Shown: piece by piece, positions 31,163 to 41,006 of the stretch | How the letters are laid out: each line of letters begins with the position of its first letter | Numbering within the stretch: position 1 is the stretch's first letter | From: Pseudo-nitzschia pungens | Lineage: Eukaryota; Bacillariophyta; Bacillariophyceae; Bacillariales; Bacillariaceae | Direction: 5' to 3' | Assembly: GCA_037355855.1 (NCBI GenBank) | Contig: CM074764.1 | Location: 186,001 to 250,000 of the forward strand | Length of the DNA stretch: 64,000 nucleotides | Translations under genes and position numbers: made by a program | The notes under the pieces: model-generated | Seen by the model: the letters and a program-made list of their open reading frames with translations, nothing else | What the model was told of the DNA's origin: nothing | The model's database searches: none

Positions 31163-32295
31163 ATGACTCTCGCCACAAAAACCGCCTCGTCTCCCACCAG
31201 CGTGGCCGCGATCCCCAGCGAATCCACGGCGGGCGAATCCTCTCGGACCGAGATCGAAGCCTCCTCCAATACTCATCCTTCTTCTTGTTCTCGCGGTTCC
31301 AGCAATTCCGTGACGATGAGCCGGAGCCCCCGAACGTGCATTCTGGGCGTCGGAGCCAGCGCGGGACGCCTCTGCGGCGTGGCCATGAACCTTGCCCCGG
31401 ACGGTGTCTACACCAACAGCAGCGGCAGCAGCAACATCAACATCAACAGCGGTCCGTTGTCGGCCGGCAACGCCCACCAACTCACGGACGCTCTGAACGA
31501 TCTGATGGCGAATCTGTGCGCAACGGCCTCGTCTCTGAACCTCAACTGGGTCCGGAGCATCCGCGCCAAGATGGCACTCAACGAGAAGAAATATCCCGTC
31601 GAGCACTGCAAGGTAGGGATCCGCAAATCAAGAAAATCGAGCGAGAACCCGGGGCGGCCGGTGGCGACGGATTTTGTTCGGAGTGTTTGTCTTTTTGTCG
31701 TTTTGTTTGCGTTTGTGTTTGTGTTGGTCTTTTTCTCTGATGCGTTTGCTGATACAGTATGGATCTCACACCGTGCCATGCGAAACCGTCCATCCAAACA
31801 TCATCGAAACAGGGAAAGGCCGGCAAGTACACCAAGTATTCGCACCTGACGGGGGTAACGACCACCAACCAATCCACCCGGGATTTTGTCGATCGGAACG
31901 ACGGTAACGAAAACGAAAACGAAACCGGCAGCAGCGGCAATGCTAGCGGCATCCGTCCTTCCGCGGTCTCGCTGCCCGACTTTGCCGACGACCACCTGGT
32001 GGAATTGTCGGAATTCATCGCGGCCTTTGCAACGGAGCGTCTCTGGGCCAGGTACCACACCCCGAGGAACCTGGTGCTGGCGCTCTTGGGAGAGGCCGGC
32101 GAGCTGGCCGAACTCCTGCAGTGGAACGGGGACCAGAACGCCGAACCGGACGCCGAGACGCTGGACAAGCTCTCGCAGGAACTGGCGGACGTTTCCATCT
32201 ACGCCATCCGGTTGGCGACCGTGTGCGGGGTCGTGGAGGACCTGAGGGAGTCTCTGAAACAACGAGCGAGCATCGCAAACGGCGACGCATCGTAA
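31163..32295 (+). CDS. Tandem MazG-like (dCTPase/XTP3TPA-type) nucleotide pyrophosphatase, first domain degenerate
   Basis: Exons 31163-31612 and 31813-32295 (200 bp intron, phase 0) give about 310 residues. The join produces KYPVEHCK followed by GKAGKYTKYSHLTG, the usual C-terminal signature of the dCTPase (DCTPP1-like) family, which supports the splice. This signature belongs to a first MazG-like domain (about residues 55-175: CILGVGASAGRLCGVAMNLA, then LTDALNDLMANLCATASSLN and KMALNEKKYPV). Its metal-binding glutamates are mostly replaced. A second, intact domain follows (residues 195-300): DFADDHLVELSEFIAAFATE, RYHTPRNLVLALLGEAGELA, ELLQWNGD, and LSQELADVSIYAIRLATVCG, with the ExxE...ExxD metal ligands. 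Such enzymes hydrolyse (d)NTPs to NMP and pyrophosphate and clean the nucleotide pool. The start at 31163 is preferred because the frame upstream is simple repeat. An upstream Met with targeting sequence cannot be excluded. Confidence 0.8.
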
Positions 32296-34025
32296 CTTAA
32301 CTCCGCCGGAAGGATTGGTTGGGTATGGTTGGGTTGGGTTGGGTTGGTTCACTGACTCGGTCACAATCGGTAAGGAGTGAGGAGCGGAGCGGAGCGGAGC
32401 GATCACGAGGCAATGAATCGAATCGTCCGAGGGGAGATGCATGCATGCATGCCTGCATGCCCCTGCATGCCCCTGCATGCCCGCCCGCGGACCGGCAGTT
32501 TGTGGTTTTGGAGTGCGCAGCAAGAGCGGGAGCATCACCTGCCACGCTTGCCATGCCATGCCATGCCATGCCATTCCGATCGTGTCGGTGCTTTCGAACA
32601 GAAATCAAGCCTCTCATCGATCCGCAAATCGAAGGGAACCGTCGGACGGACCGACCGAGTGAGTGAGTGAGTGACCGAGTGTGAGGATCCGATACCGACT
32701 TGGGTATCGGAGCGGAGGGAGGAGTGGGGAGAGGGAAACGGAGCAATTAAAAGAAAAGAAAAGAAAAGAAAAGATCAGATAAGAGAAGAAGAGCGGGCAA
32801 ACGCACGGAACGAACGAAGCCGAAAGGAGGAAACGAACCCGACAAAAGGTTGGGATGCGCCGCTCCGAACAAAACGGAATGGCACGCCACGCCACCGCAA
32901 GGCACGGCGAGGCGAGGCGAGGCGAGGCCCGGTCGCGGCGCGCGGGTCGGAACCGAACCACCGGGGAGATTGCGAGCGCAAGCGCAACCGCATCGCATCG
33001 CATCCGAAGGAGAAAAGCGGGAACGATGCGGTCGGAACGAATCGCGTCGCGTCGCGTCGCCCCGAACGGTTCCGCCCGCCCAAAACCGCGGCGGTCCTTT
33101 GGCGCGGTTTGGAATCAGTTCCTATACTATTACTGTATACGGAATCATTTCCTATGTGCGCACGAAGTTTCCGCATAAAAGAAGGAAACAATCCATGCAA
33201 CTTCGTTTTGTGATTTAATGGATAAATTTCACATTTTGTAAGTTTGTATTTTTTTATTCAATTCCACCGAAAGTATTATAGTATTGAATACGTATTGATT
33301 AGTAGTCATGGTAAACGATGGATTCACCAAACTACTTCTGGGAGTATAAGCCAAATGCAACGCCGGGAAAGACCGCGCACCGGTCCGCAACAGGACCATC
33401 CTTTCGTTTGGCAAACATCGATCGATGGATCCAATCGATGGATCCAATCGATGGATCCAATCGATCGATCGATCGATCGATGTGCCAAAGAGGAAAATTG
33501 GGTTCTCGGTTGTTTCCGTTGGCGTTTCCGTTTCGTGCGACGACGGTGGATGGGGCGGTGGTGACCCCCATCGAACTCCTTCGCGTCGCCGGTCCAACGA
33601 AACCCGTACCAACCAACCAATCAACCAACCAATCAACCAACCAACTACCAGCGACGTCCCCGTCCGGAAGGGAACGAGCCGGCAACGCAACGAGAATCGA
33701 TAGATCCGTTTGTTCTCCCCGGAGGGATCCGAACCACCGGGGGGGGGGAAAGGGGAGGAGTTCCTCTTCGTTTCGTTTCGTCCCCGGCAGTGATGCGATC
33801 CAAGAAGATTCGTTTTGGTGGGGTTCGATCCATCCCATCCCATTCCGTTGCATCCAGCGGGATCCGAACCGAACCGAACCGAACCGAACGAGTCGCGGAG
33901 CGGTTGCGTTTTTGTGGCTTGTTGGTGCCGTTCACCGTTTCTTTTCTTTTCGTTTCTTCTTGACGTTGTCGTTGTCGATGTCGTTACCGTTGTCAATGTC
34001 AGTGACAATGACAATGAAAAAGACA
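32296..34025. other. Spacer built of many pentanucleotide microsatellites
   Basis: No gene supported. Successive short arrays have different 5-base units: GGGTT (32325-32346), GGAGC (32380-32400), CATGC (32437-32485 and 32549-32573), AAAAG (32751-32774), GGCGA (32907-32928), GCGTC (33046-33062), GAACC (33868-33890). Four-base units also occur: GAGT (32658-32676) and GATC (33460-33480). GGATCCAATCGAT is repeated three times at 33425-33465. ACCAACCAATCA units lie at 33608-33650. Confidence 0.7.
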
Positions 34026-35123
34026 TTACCGTTGCCATCGTCGTCGCTCACGCTGTTGTTGTTTCTGAAGCACCGGCAGGTAGTCCCTCCAAAAGGCCGG
34101 TGGGTTCACCTCCGATCCCCCCCGCATCACCCTCGTGGCCCGGACCCGTTTGCGGAGGTCCCGGTCGGCCGACACCAGGTGGACGCGGTGGTGGCGGTGG
34201 AAAAGCCGTGGATCGCGATTGCATGTCGTGGTCGTTGTCGTTGTTTCGTTTCGGTCGTCGCGGCCCCCCGGCAGCAGCAGCTCCGACAAGCGGGGGATTC
34301 CGGAGCGGACGATCCAGTCGTCCGCGCGGTCCTTGCGGCGGCCCGTGCCGTCCGTCACGACCCACGCGAGGCAAACGTCGGGATCGATCGCGACGGTCTC
34401 TCGGGTTTCGTCCTCGTTTCCGTCAAAGACCACCAGGACGGTCGAGAGCGCCGCTTGTTCGGCGTTTCGCTTTTGCTTTCGCTTTCGTTTTCTCTTTCGC
34501 TCGGGCTCGTTCTCAATGTTCTTTTGAATCGCAGCCTTGTTGCCGTCGCCACTGGTTACTTCCGTGGCTTGATTGTCATTCTCGTTGTCACAATCGTTGT
34601 TGTTGCTGTCGTTGTTGCTGTTGCTGCTGCCGTTGTATTCCCGCTCCTCCTTTCCCTTGTCGGTCCACCGATCGAAACATTCGGTTGGGCTACCGGTACC
34701 GGTGCACCGGGGAGAGGCAATCTTTCGGAGTTCCCGGAGGATCGTCTCGCGATCGTTGGGAGCGTGTTTCGAACACGACAGGTTGTTTCCGTCCACCAGC
34801 CAGGTCACCACCGCCATCTCCGTAGTCGCAGTCGTTGTTGCAGTCGTTGCAGTCGTTGTTGCAGTCGTTGCCATTGCCGTTGCAGTTGCAGTCCTGGTCG
34901 GAGTCGTAGCGGGCATCTTCGGAAACGGCCGGCTTCCGAGATCCACCGCTAACGGGGGGACGCTAGCGCAAAGTTTCGCGGCGTTCGAAAGAGCGGCCGC
35001 GGTGGAGGTGGTGACCGAGAGTCCCCATACCGGTAGTCCCCATGCCAGTGGCGTGAGCAGGAGCATGAGTATCGAGGCCGTCCGAGGAGCCAGCGGCAAT
35101 GGCCACCATCCGACACGGCGCAT
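34026..35123 (-). CDS. YacP/NYN (PIN-like) domain protein with N-terminal leader
   Basis: The frame encodes 365 residues. Residues 14-36 are hydrophobic (ASILMLLLTPLAWGLPVWG) and could be a signal peptide or the front of a plastid signal. A Thr/Ala-rich stretch leads to VVTWLVDGNNLS (Asp111, Asn113), the opening of a YacP-like NYN nuclease fold. Further acidic sites appear in order: STVLVVFDGNEDE (Asp234), DRADDWIVRSGI (Asp268/269) and VHLVSADRDLRKRV (Asp320, Asp322), then FWRDYLPVL at the end. These are the family's metal-binding aspartates. Between the first two blocks sit an Asn/Ser-rich insert and a KRKRKRKQKRN basic run. Bacterial and plastid YacP relatives are linked to rRNA processing; an RNA nuclease role here is inferred from that. 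No neighbour suggests a partner. Confidence 0.65.
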   Translation of the reverse strand: MRRVGWWPLPLAPRTASILMLLLTPLAWGLPVWGLSVTTSTAAALSNAAKLCASVPPLAVDLGSRPFPKMPATTPTRTATATAMATTATTTATTATTTATTEMAVVTWLVDGNNLSCSKHAPNDRETILRELRKIASPRCTGTGSPTECFDRWTDKGKEEREYNGSSNSNNDSNNNDCDNENDNQATEVTSGDGNKAAIQKNIENEPERKRKRKRKQKRNAEQAALSTVLVVFDGNEDETRETVAIDPDVCLAWVVTDGTGRRKDRADDWIVRSGIPRLSELLLPGGRDDRNETTTTTTTCNRDPRLFHRHHRVHLVSADRDLRKRVRATRVMRGGSEVNPPAFWRDYLPVLQKQQQRERRRWQR

Positions 35124-37208
35124 TCTTCTTCTTCTTCTGTTGCTGTTGCTGGATTCTATCCTGGTCGCAGTGAAGTGTTTAAAGCTACCATTGCACTACT
35201 ATAATATTAAGATAATACTAGCACTGGTGTTGGTGTCTGGTGTGTGGTGTCTCGTGTCTGTGTGGTTTGCGATAATCTTACTGGAAGATTGCGTTGGTAT
35301 CTTACTACGTGTAGGTAAGGTGAATCTTAACACTATAATACAGTAAGGTTACCGGTACCGTACTCAGTACGGTATGAAAGAGATGAGATTCTGGTCCCTG
35401 GTCGTTGAGTAATCTTAACCTTATTTGTACGTACCGGTACGAGCAAAATGAATAAGTACAAGTACAAGTAAGCTTACCGGTACGTACGTAAGAGTATGAC
35501 GTTTTTGTTCTATTTTGTGACGTAAAAAATTGAGGTGAAGGTTACTTATTCTCTCAATAACATCACGGTACCGTACGTATTCTGTGCTCTCAAAAATTTG
35601 TACTACGACCTTACGTAAACCTTACTACAATTTTTATCAGCTGTCCCCTCCACGACTTCAATGTCCTGGAGTTGATGCTGGAGAGAGCGCAGGCGTCGTC
35701 AGCAGTGTTGTAACTGCAGGGTACTTTGGCAATGGTAACACATTCTTCACATCATGCAGTGGTGATGTAGCATTGGGTTACGAGAAGCCTCCTTGCAAAA
35801 AATTTAGTTCTGACGTGAGGATGGATTTTACTGGACTTGTTTTCAATGCTGGTTCTCCTAGTATTTGCGTTAAGATCATACCTAAGGATGGAGTACTCCA
35901 AAGTTTTGCTGGTTCTATGCTGCATCCAAAAAACACTGGAGATTGGACATACACATGAAAGCAAGGTGGTCTGTCAAATCAAACTGGTGCAATCTTCACC
36001 AGTTCCAAAGCTGATTCTCATTTGGCTGGTGAATCATCATCAAAGTAATTCTTCTGTACCTTTTTGTGGGCCAAACGATCTTTGCATTCAACCATCCTTT
36101 TCAAATGTAAGTTATACTAAGGTGAAAATCAGCACAACTTCTCAGTCAGTTGGATTGTGCGGTGTGAGCTTGGCTACACCCTCTTTGTCTGTCGTGAACA
36201 ACACATACTAGTACTAGTACTATACTGTCGCGGAACTTCGGAAACGTTTGTTCCGTCTATATCTGCCACTCAATTCAAGTATATTTCCCATTTGAACAGC
36301 ATGCGACACGTATTCGGAATGACAGCAGCATGCAGAATTATCAAACAGTTATGAAGAACACATAGTAATAATAATGAAAGAATATGAATTACAACGCGAC
36401 ATACCGTACACTCTAGAAATTGAAAAAGTAAGGTTACTCAAAGTATCAATCAATGCGACAACTTTTCACTTACTATTCGTTTGATCGACTCCATCGTAAG
36501 GTACGGTAACCTTACGTTGTATCCGATCAGGACACTGCGCCATCCATCGCCCGCGGGCTTCAGAGCAATTATATGCTTCACAATCTAGCACGTGCGCTCG
36601 ACATGCTGCGCGTAAAATTTGTCTCGTTTCCAGGTTCTACCGTATCACCCCTTGCAATCCAATGTTTGCGGCTCCTCACGCCGGCATAGTTCCTCTGCTT
36701 GTAAGTGGCGTTACAGAATTAGACCGTCGAAAGTCTTATCTGACGTTGGATAATTGCGTACGGTAGACAATCGAACACTCGGTGTTACGATTGCGTAATT
36801 TTTAGACCGATTAAATCAACGGCTATTAACCATTTATAACATTTCGGCATACAGATACGGTACCATTGTTTAGACTCAACGGAAACTTGGATTGAAACCG
36901 AACTCAACGCTCGGGGCATAGAAAGCTTAAATCTGATGCTTCGAAAAACTAATAATATCGAGAACTTTTTCCTACAGTACCAAAAAATTGGAGAAAGAAA
37001 AAATCATGATAATACAATAAATAATAGTAGTAATAAACCTTACGTACCGTATGTGGTTGCACATGCTTCTTGTATCGGAATCGACACGATCGATGAAAGT
37101 TTTTTCTACCGTATGTATTGGTAACCTTTCTTGTACGTAAGGTTACCCTGTAATGTAACCAATATCCGTCCATACTAGCGATTGGGCACGCTTTGTTATT
37201 TTTAAGGC
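35124..37208. other. Spacer with possible gene debris
   Basis: An open frame at 35584-35958 with readable protein character (GVVSSVVTAGYFGNGNTFFT, then NTGDWTYT) stops at a TGA. It continues in the same frame for 35 codons (GGLSNQTGAIFTSSKADSHL) before another stop. I recognise no family, and it may be an old pseudogene. A half MITE-A arm lies at 35625. GTAAGGTTAC-type words are at 35340, 35410-35490, 36430, 36505 and 37120-37145. Confidence 0.4.
35625..35655 (+). mobile_element. Partial copy of MITE family A (one arm)
   Basis: CTACAATTTTTATCAGCTGT followed by CCCCTCC resembles the left arm of family A elements. No matching right arm is found. Confidence 0.4.
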
Positions 37209-37420
37209 AAAGCAAATTTTGCTATTTTTTGCATTTGCTTTTCAACGAGCAAAGCCAAATTTTGCAAAGCAAAGTCAAATAGGGGATACCCCCCAAATGG
37301 GGAGCGCAGCTCCCCAAACCCCCCAAGAATGGGGGGAAAGGGGGGTTGATGGCGCCGCAGGCGAAAAATTTTTTGGAAATTTTTTTTGGGAATTATTTGC
37401 TACTAGTAGTAGGACTCACC

Positions 37421-38672
37421 CCCGACACTGTACTAACTTTCATTCTAGAAGGAGTTAGAACTTCGTTCAAAGCACATTCTCCATCTACTGGCATCAGAGG
37501 AGCTATTCGCGGCCTGTTTCGATTCTGGGAAGCAGCTGTACAGCCGGCGCCGGCATTACAAGCAAAAGCGACACCCACTACTACTATTAGTCCAAAATCA
37601 TTGGACATAACCCAACTCATCCCCGACAGTGTAACTTTCCTTCTAGAAGGAGTTAGAAGTTGGTTCAAAGCACATTCTCCATCTACTGCCATCAGAGGAG
37701 CGATTCGCGGCCTGTTTCGATTCTGGGGAGCAGCTGTACAGCCGGCGCCGGCGTCACAAGCGAAAGCGACACCCACTAGTAGTCCAAAATCATTGGACAT
37801 AACCCAACTCATTCCCGACAGTGTAACTTTCCTTCTAGAAGGAGTTAGAAGTTGGTTCAAAGCACATTCTCCATCTACTGCCATCAGAGGAGCGATTCGC
37901 GGCCTGTTTCGATTCTGGGGAGCAGCTATTCTGCCGGCGCCGGCGTCACAAGCGAAAGCGACACCCACTAGTAGTCCAAAATCATTGGACATAACCCAAC
38001 TCATTCCCGACAATGTAACTTTCCTTCTAGAAGGAGTTAGAAGTTGGTTCAAAGCACATTCTCCATCTACTGCCATCAGAGGAGCGATTCGCGGCCTGTT
38101 TCGATTCTGGGGAGCAGCTGTACAGCCGGCGCCGGCGTCACAAGCGAAACCAAGCAACCACTCAAAATCATTCTTGGACATAACCCAACTCATCCCCGAC
38201 AATGTAACTTTCCTTCTAGAAGGAGTTAGAAGTTGGTTCAAAGCACATTCTCCATCTACTGCCATCAGAGGAGCGATTCGCGGCCTGTTTCGATTCTGGG
38301 GAGCAGCTATTCTGCCGGCGCCGGCGTCACAAGCGAAACCAAGCAACCACTCAAAATCATTCTTGGACATAACCCAACTCATCCCCGACAATGTAACTTT
38401 CCTTCTAGAAGGAGTTAGAAGTTGGTTCAAAGCACATTCTCCATCTACTGACATCAGAGGAGACATTCGCGGCCCGTTTCGATTCTGGGGAGCAGCTGTA
38501 CAGCCGGCGACGGCGTCACAAGCGAATCCAAGCAACCACTCCGAAATCCGTGGACAGAATCTAATTCGCTGGTGACACTGTAACTTTCCTTCTAGAAGGA
38601 GTTAGAAGTTGGTTCAAAGCACATTCTCCATCTACTGACATCAGAGGAGACATTCGCGGCCTGTTTCGATTC
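37421..38672. repeat. Tandem array 1, about 7 units of 192/189 bp, open on both strands
   Basis: AACCCAACTCAT recurs at 37609, 37801, 37993, 38182 and 38371, giving periods of 192, 192, 189 and 189. Diverged flanking units begin near 37421 and 38560. Each unit contains the perfect palindrome CCTTCTAGAAGG and GCCGGCGCCGGCG. The plus frame encodes about 64-residue units (LLEGVRSWFKAHSPSTAIRG, then LFRFWGAA). The minus frame is also open (VDGECALNQLLTPSRRKVTL). I do not call either strand a gene. Confidence 0.9.
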
Positions 38673-39310
38673 TAAGGAGCGGGAGTGTGGCCCGAGCCAG
38701 CATCTTCATTCCCGTCCATGTATGTGTCTGATATTTCATCATAGCCATACTTTGCTTTTATTTCATCATAGTAATCCAAATTGGAACCAACAAAAACCAA
38801 CGTGCCTGCTGTTCTAGTATCCAGACGATTACGGTCTGCTGTGATGATTCTTCTGGCTTTGCTAAAGATTCTTTCACTTGAAGCTGATGTTGCTTGAATT
38901 GCCAGGTATTGTTTTGCCAGACCTGCAATGATGGGGAACAAATATTCATTCTTCTTCCACCATTCCAATGGATTATTGTAATCCCCAGTTTCTTTCCGAA
39001 TATTTTGCCCAGCTGCTCTCCTATATTGGTTTAGTTCATATTTGCAAGCTTCATCAACCATCACATGGCTATCATGATCTTCGTCTACACCAACCATTTG
39101 ACGTTCAGTATTGCGATCGTACATATCCAAGAATGTGTCATTGTCAAACCATGCATTATTTGTTGGTTGGGATTCTTTTTCAACTTGGTTATTGTTGACA
39201 ACCCTGTCATCTTTGCTGCCTTCTTCTCTTGATTTTGCATCAATCATCAACTCCAATAAGCGCCTCCAGACGGTATCCTTTTCAGTATCCGACTTGACTT
39301 GCTTCTCCTA
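38672..39310 (-). pseudogene. hAT-family transposase, C-terminal dimerisation domain remnant
   Basis: Up to 39310 the minus frame is open for about 212 codons, with no ATG at its head; it starts after a TAG. The C-terminal part contains NPLEWWKKNEYLFPIIAGLA, KQYLAIQATSASSERIFSKA and NRLDTRTAGTLVFVGSNLDY, the hAT C-terminal dimerisation domain with the ASSERIFS signature. The upstream acidic part has WFDNDTFLDMYDRN. The RNase-H-like catalytic core and BED zinc finger are missing, so it cannot be an active transposase. The frame abuts tandem array 1 at its 3' end and array 2 at its 5' end. Their fusion to the ends suggests internal deletion of the parent element. Confidence 0.85.
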
Positions 39311-39760
39311 GCTTGGTTTGGCTTGAAAGGAAGCAGAACAGCCGGCGAAAGCACAATCACTTGACGTGGCGTTTGCTAATATTCTGGTGGTAAAAGCGAA
39401 ATTCACTGCGGTGACACAGAACTCGCGAACCACTCGCTGCGATGAGATATAAATTGGCAGGGGTTCGATTCAGTATGTATACTAGCTTCTCCTAGCTTGG
39501 TTTGGCTTGAAAGGAAGCAGAACAGCCGGCGAAAGCACAATCACTTGACGTGGCGTTTCGCTAATATTTTGCTTGAAATGAACCAATCCTGATTCGCGAC
39601 TCAGTACTCCACAACTACCCGTTGGAATGCTTTGAGAATTGGCAGGAGTTCGATTCAGTATGTATACTGGCTTGCCCTAGCTTGGTTTGGCTTGAAAGGA
39701 AGCAGAACAGCCGGCGAAAGCACAATCACTTGACGCGGCGTTTCTGGTATCAGGAGTTAG
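39301..39760. repeat. Tandem array 2, three units of about 184 bp
   Basis: GCTTGGTTTGGCTTGAAAGG followed by AAGCAGAACAGCCGGCGAAA starts at 39311, 39495 and 39680 (periods 184, 185). CGATTCAGTATGTATACT is shared by the unit ends. It is not similar to array 1 except for the short AGCCGGCG word. Confidence 0.9.
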
Positions 39761-39948
39761 TTTTCCAGAACTTCACAAAAAGTAAGGTTCTGTTTGTTGC
39801 TGATGACAAAAGAAATGTTCTGTGGGCTCACGCAGGACTTAAACCGCGAGCTCCACATTGTGCTGAAGCCACTGCACCATATTTGCCTCTGACTTAGTAC
39901 CAAAATTTTTGTACATGTATGAGACGTGAAGAGAATGTACAGCACAGG

Positions 39949-40450
39949 CCCAAATATTAATCAATCAGTGGTGACATCTAAAGTATGGATGATTTCTCAA
40001 TACTTCTTTTTGAATACTGTTGCCCATGCATAGGTTGAGGAATATTCACACTGGAATCACACAAATAATGACCAGAGTCACCCAGATATTGGATGTGATG
40101 GTTTTTGCTAGCGGGTTGTACAGTAACAGGGCCTAATATTAATCAATCAGTGGTGACATCTAAAGTATGGATGATTTCTCAATACTTCTTTTTGAATACT
40201 GTTGCCCATGCATAGGTTGAGGAATATTCACACTGGAATCACACAAATAATGACCAGAGTCACCCAGATATTGGATGTGATGGTATTTGCTAGCGGGTTG
40301 TACAGGAACAGGGCCTAATATTAATCAATCAGTGTTGACATCTAAAGTATGGATGATTTCTCAATACTTCTTTTTGAATACTGTTGTCCATGCATAGGTT
40401 GAGGAATATTCACACTGGAATCACACAAATAATGACCAGAGTCACTGATA
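39949..40450. repeat. Tandem array 3, three units of 181-182 bp
   Basis: TCAATCAGTG starts units at 39961, 40143 and 40324. The units are more than 95 percent alike by eye (GTATGGATGATTTCTCAATA, CATGCATAGGTTGAGGAATA) and the last is truncated near 40445. No coding frame. Confidence 0.95.
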
Positions 40451-40669
40451 TGAACTGAATAGGACACTGAATAGCACCTTTACAAGTACTAATAGAGTCT
40501 TTCCAGCGAATGAGCGTCCGTCCTTTTTCCGTCGACACAGCGTCTGTCCTTTTTCCGTTCACCCAGCGAATGAGCGTCCGTCCGTCTATCCGTTTTGGAG
40601 CAAAGTGGGAGCAAAATTTTTGCTTTCGTGGGCAAAGCAAAATTTTGCAAAGCAAAAAGCAAAATTTGC

Positions 40670-41006
40670 GGTATGGACTCCATACCGCTCCTATCATCAC
40701 CTTACTCCCTATCATAATTAGTATGCATTGTTTGTTTCCCATCCCTGTATACGGTAAGATTAGATGAGAGTAAGTTACTTCGCTCTAAATTGAATCCCTG
40801 TCCGCTTCGGGTTGTACAGAGTTCAGATAAAGTTACAAACAAATAATGGTACCGGGTAACACCTTACGTTTTTTTCTTACGTCTTATGGTTGTTTCCTTT
40901 TAATCTTGCCTCTCAGGTCATACCGACTAAAGGAATACGTAACCTTACCGGGTACGACCAGCCTCAGAGATTGCATGGGTTGAAAGATAGATCACAATCG
41001 TCGACT
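40670..41006. other. Spacer upstream of the sulfotransferase gene
   Basis: GGTATGGACTCCATACC at 40670-40686 is a short palindrome at the block edge. GTAACCTTAC occurs near 40940. The coding frame is open from 40890 but translates this motif, so the gene start is taken at 41007. Confidence 0.5.

Larger units (their letters stand above)
37209..40669. mobile_element. Composite repeat block with hAT remnant and A/T-rich inverted ends
   Basis: The block begins near 37209 with GCAAAGCAAATTTTGCTATT and ends at 40669 with GCAAAATTTGC. Read on the other strand, the right end gives GCAAATTTTGCTTTTTGCTT, so the ends are inverted over about 20 bases. Internal sub-terminal copies of GCAAAGCAAAATTTTGC-like words occur at both sides (37248-37275, 40596-40660). 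Between them lie three different tandem arrays and the C-terminal coding remnant of a hAT transposase at 38672-39310. No target-site duplication is clear. It is best seen as a decayed or non-autonomous hAT-like element. Confidence 0.5.

Noticed and set aside
32325..32346. GGGTTGGGTTGGGTT run as an internal telomere
   Set aside because: The unit is five bases and only four copies long, one among many different pentamers nearby. Diatom telomeres are expected to use TTAGGG.
33318..34952. 544-codon plus-strand frame
   Set aside because: It runs through simple repeats and then antisense to the YacP-like gene, with no domain.
35584..36354. Small gene with two in-frame stops
   Set aside because: The reading is protein-like but matches no family I know, and the frame is interrupted twice, so it is mentioned only as debris.
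37393..38535. 380-codon minus-strand frame across tandem array 1 as a gene
   Set aside because: It consists only of the repeated unit and has no unique domain or independent start. Both strands are open because unit lengths are multiples of three.
37421..40450. CRISPR array
   Set aside because: Units are 181-192 bp with no repeat-spacer alternation, and the DNA is eukaryotic.
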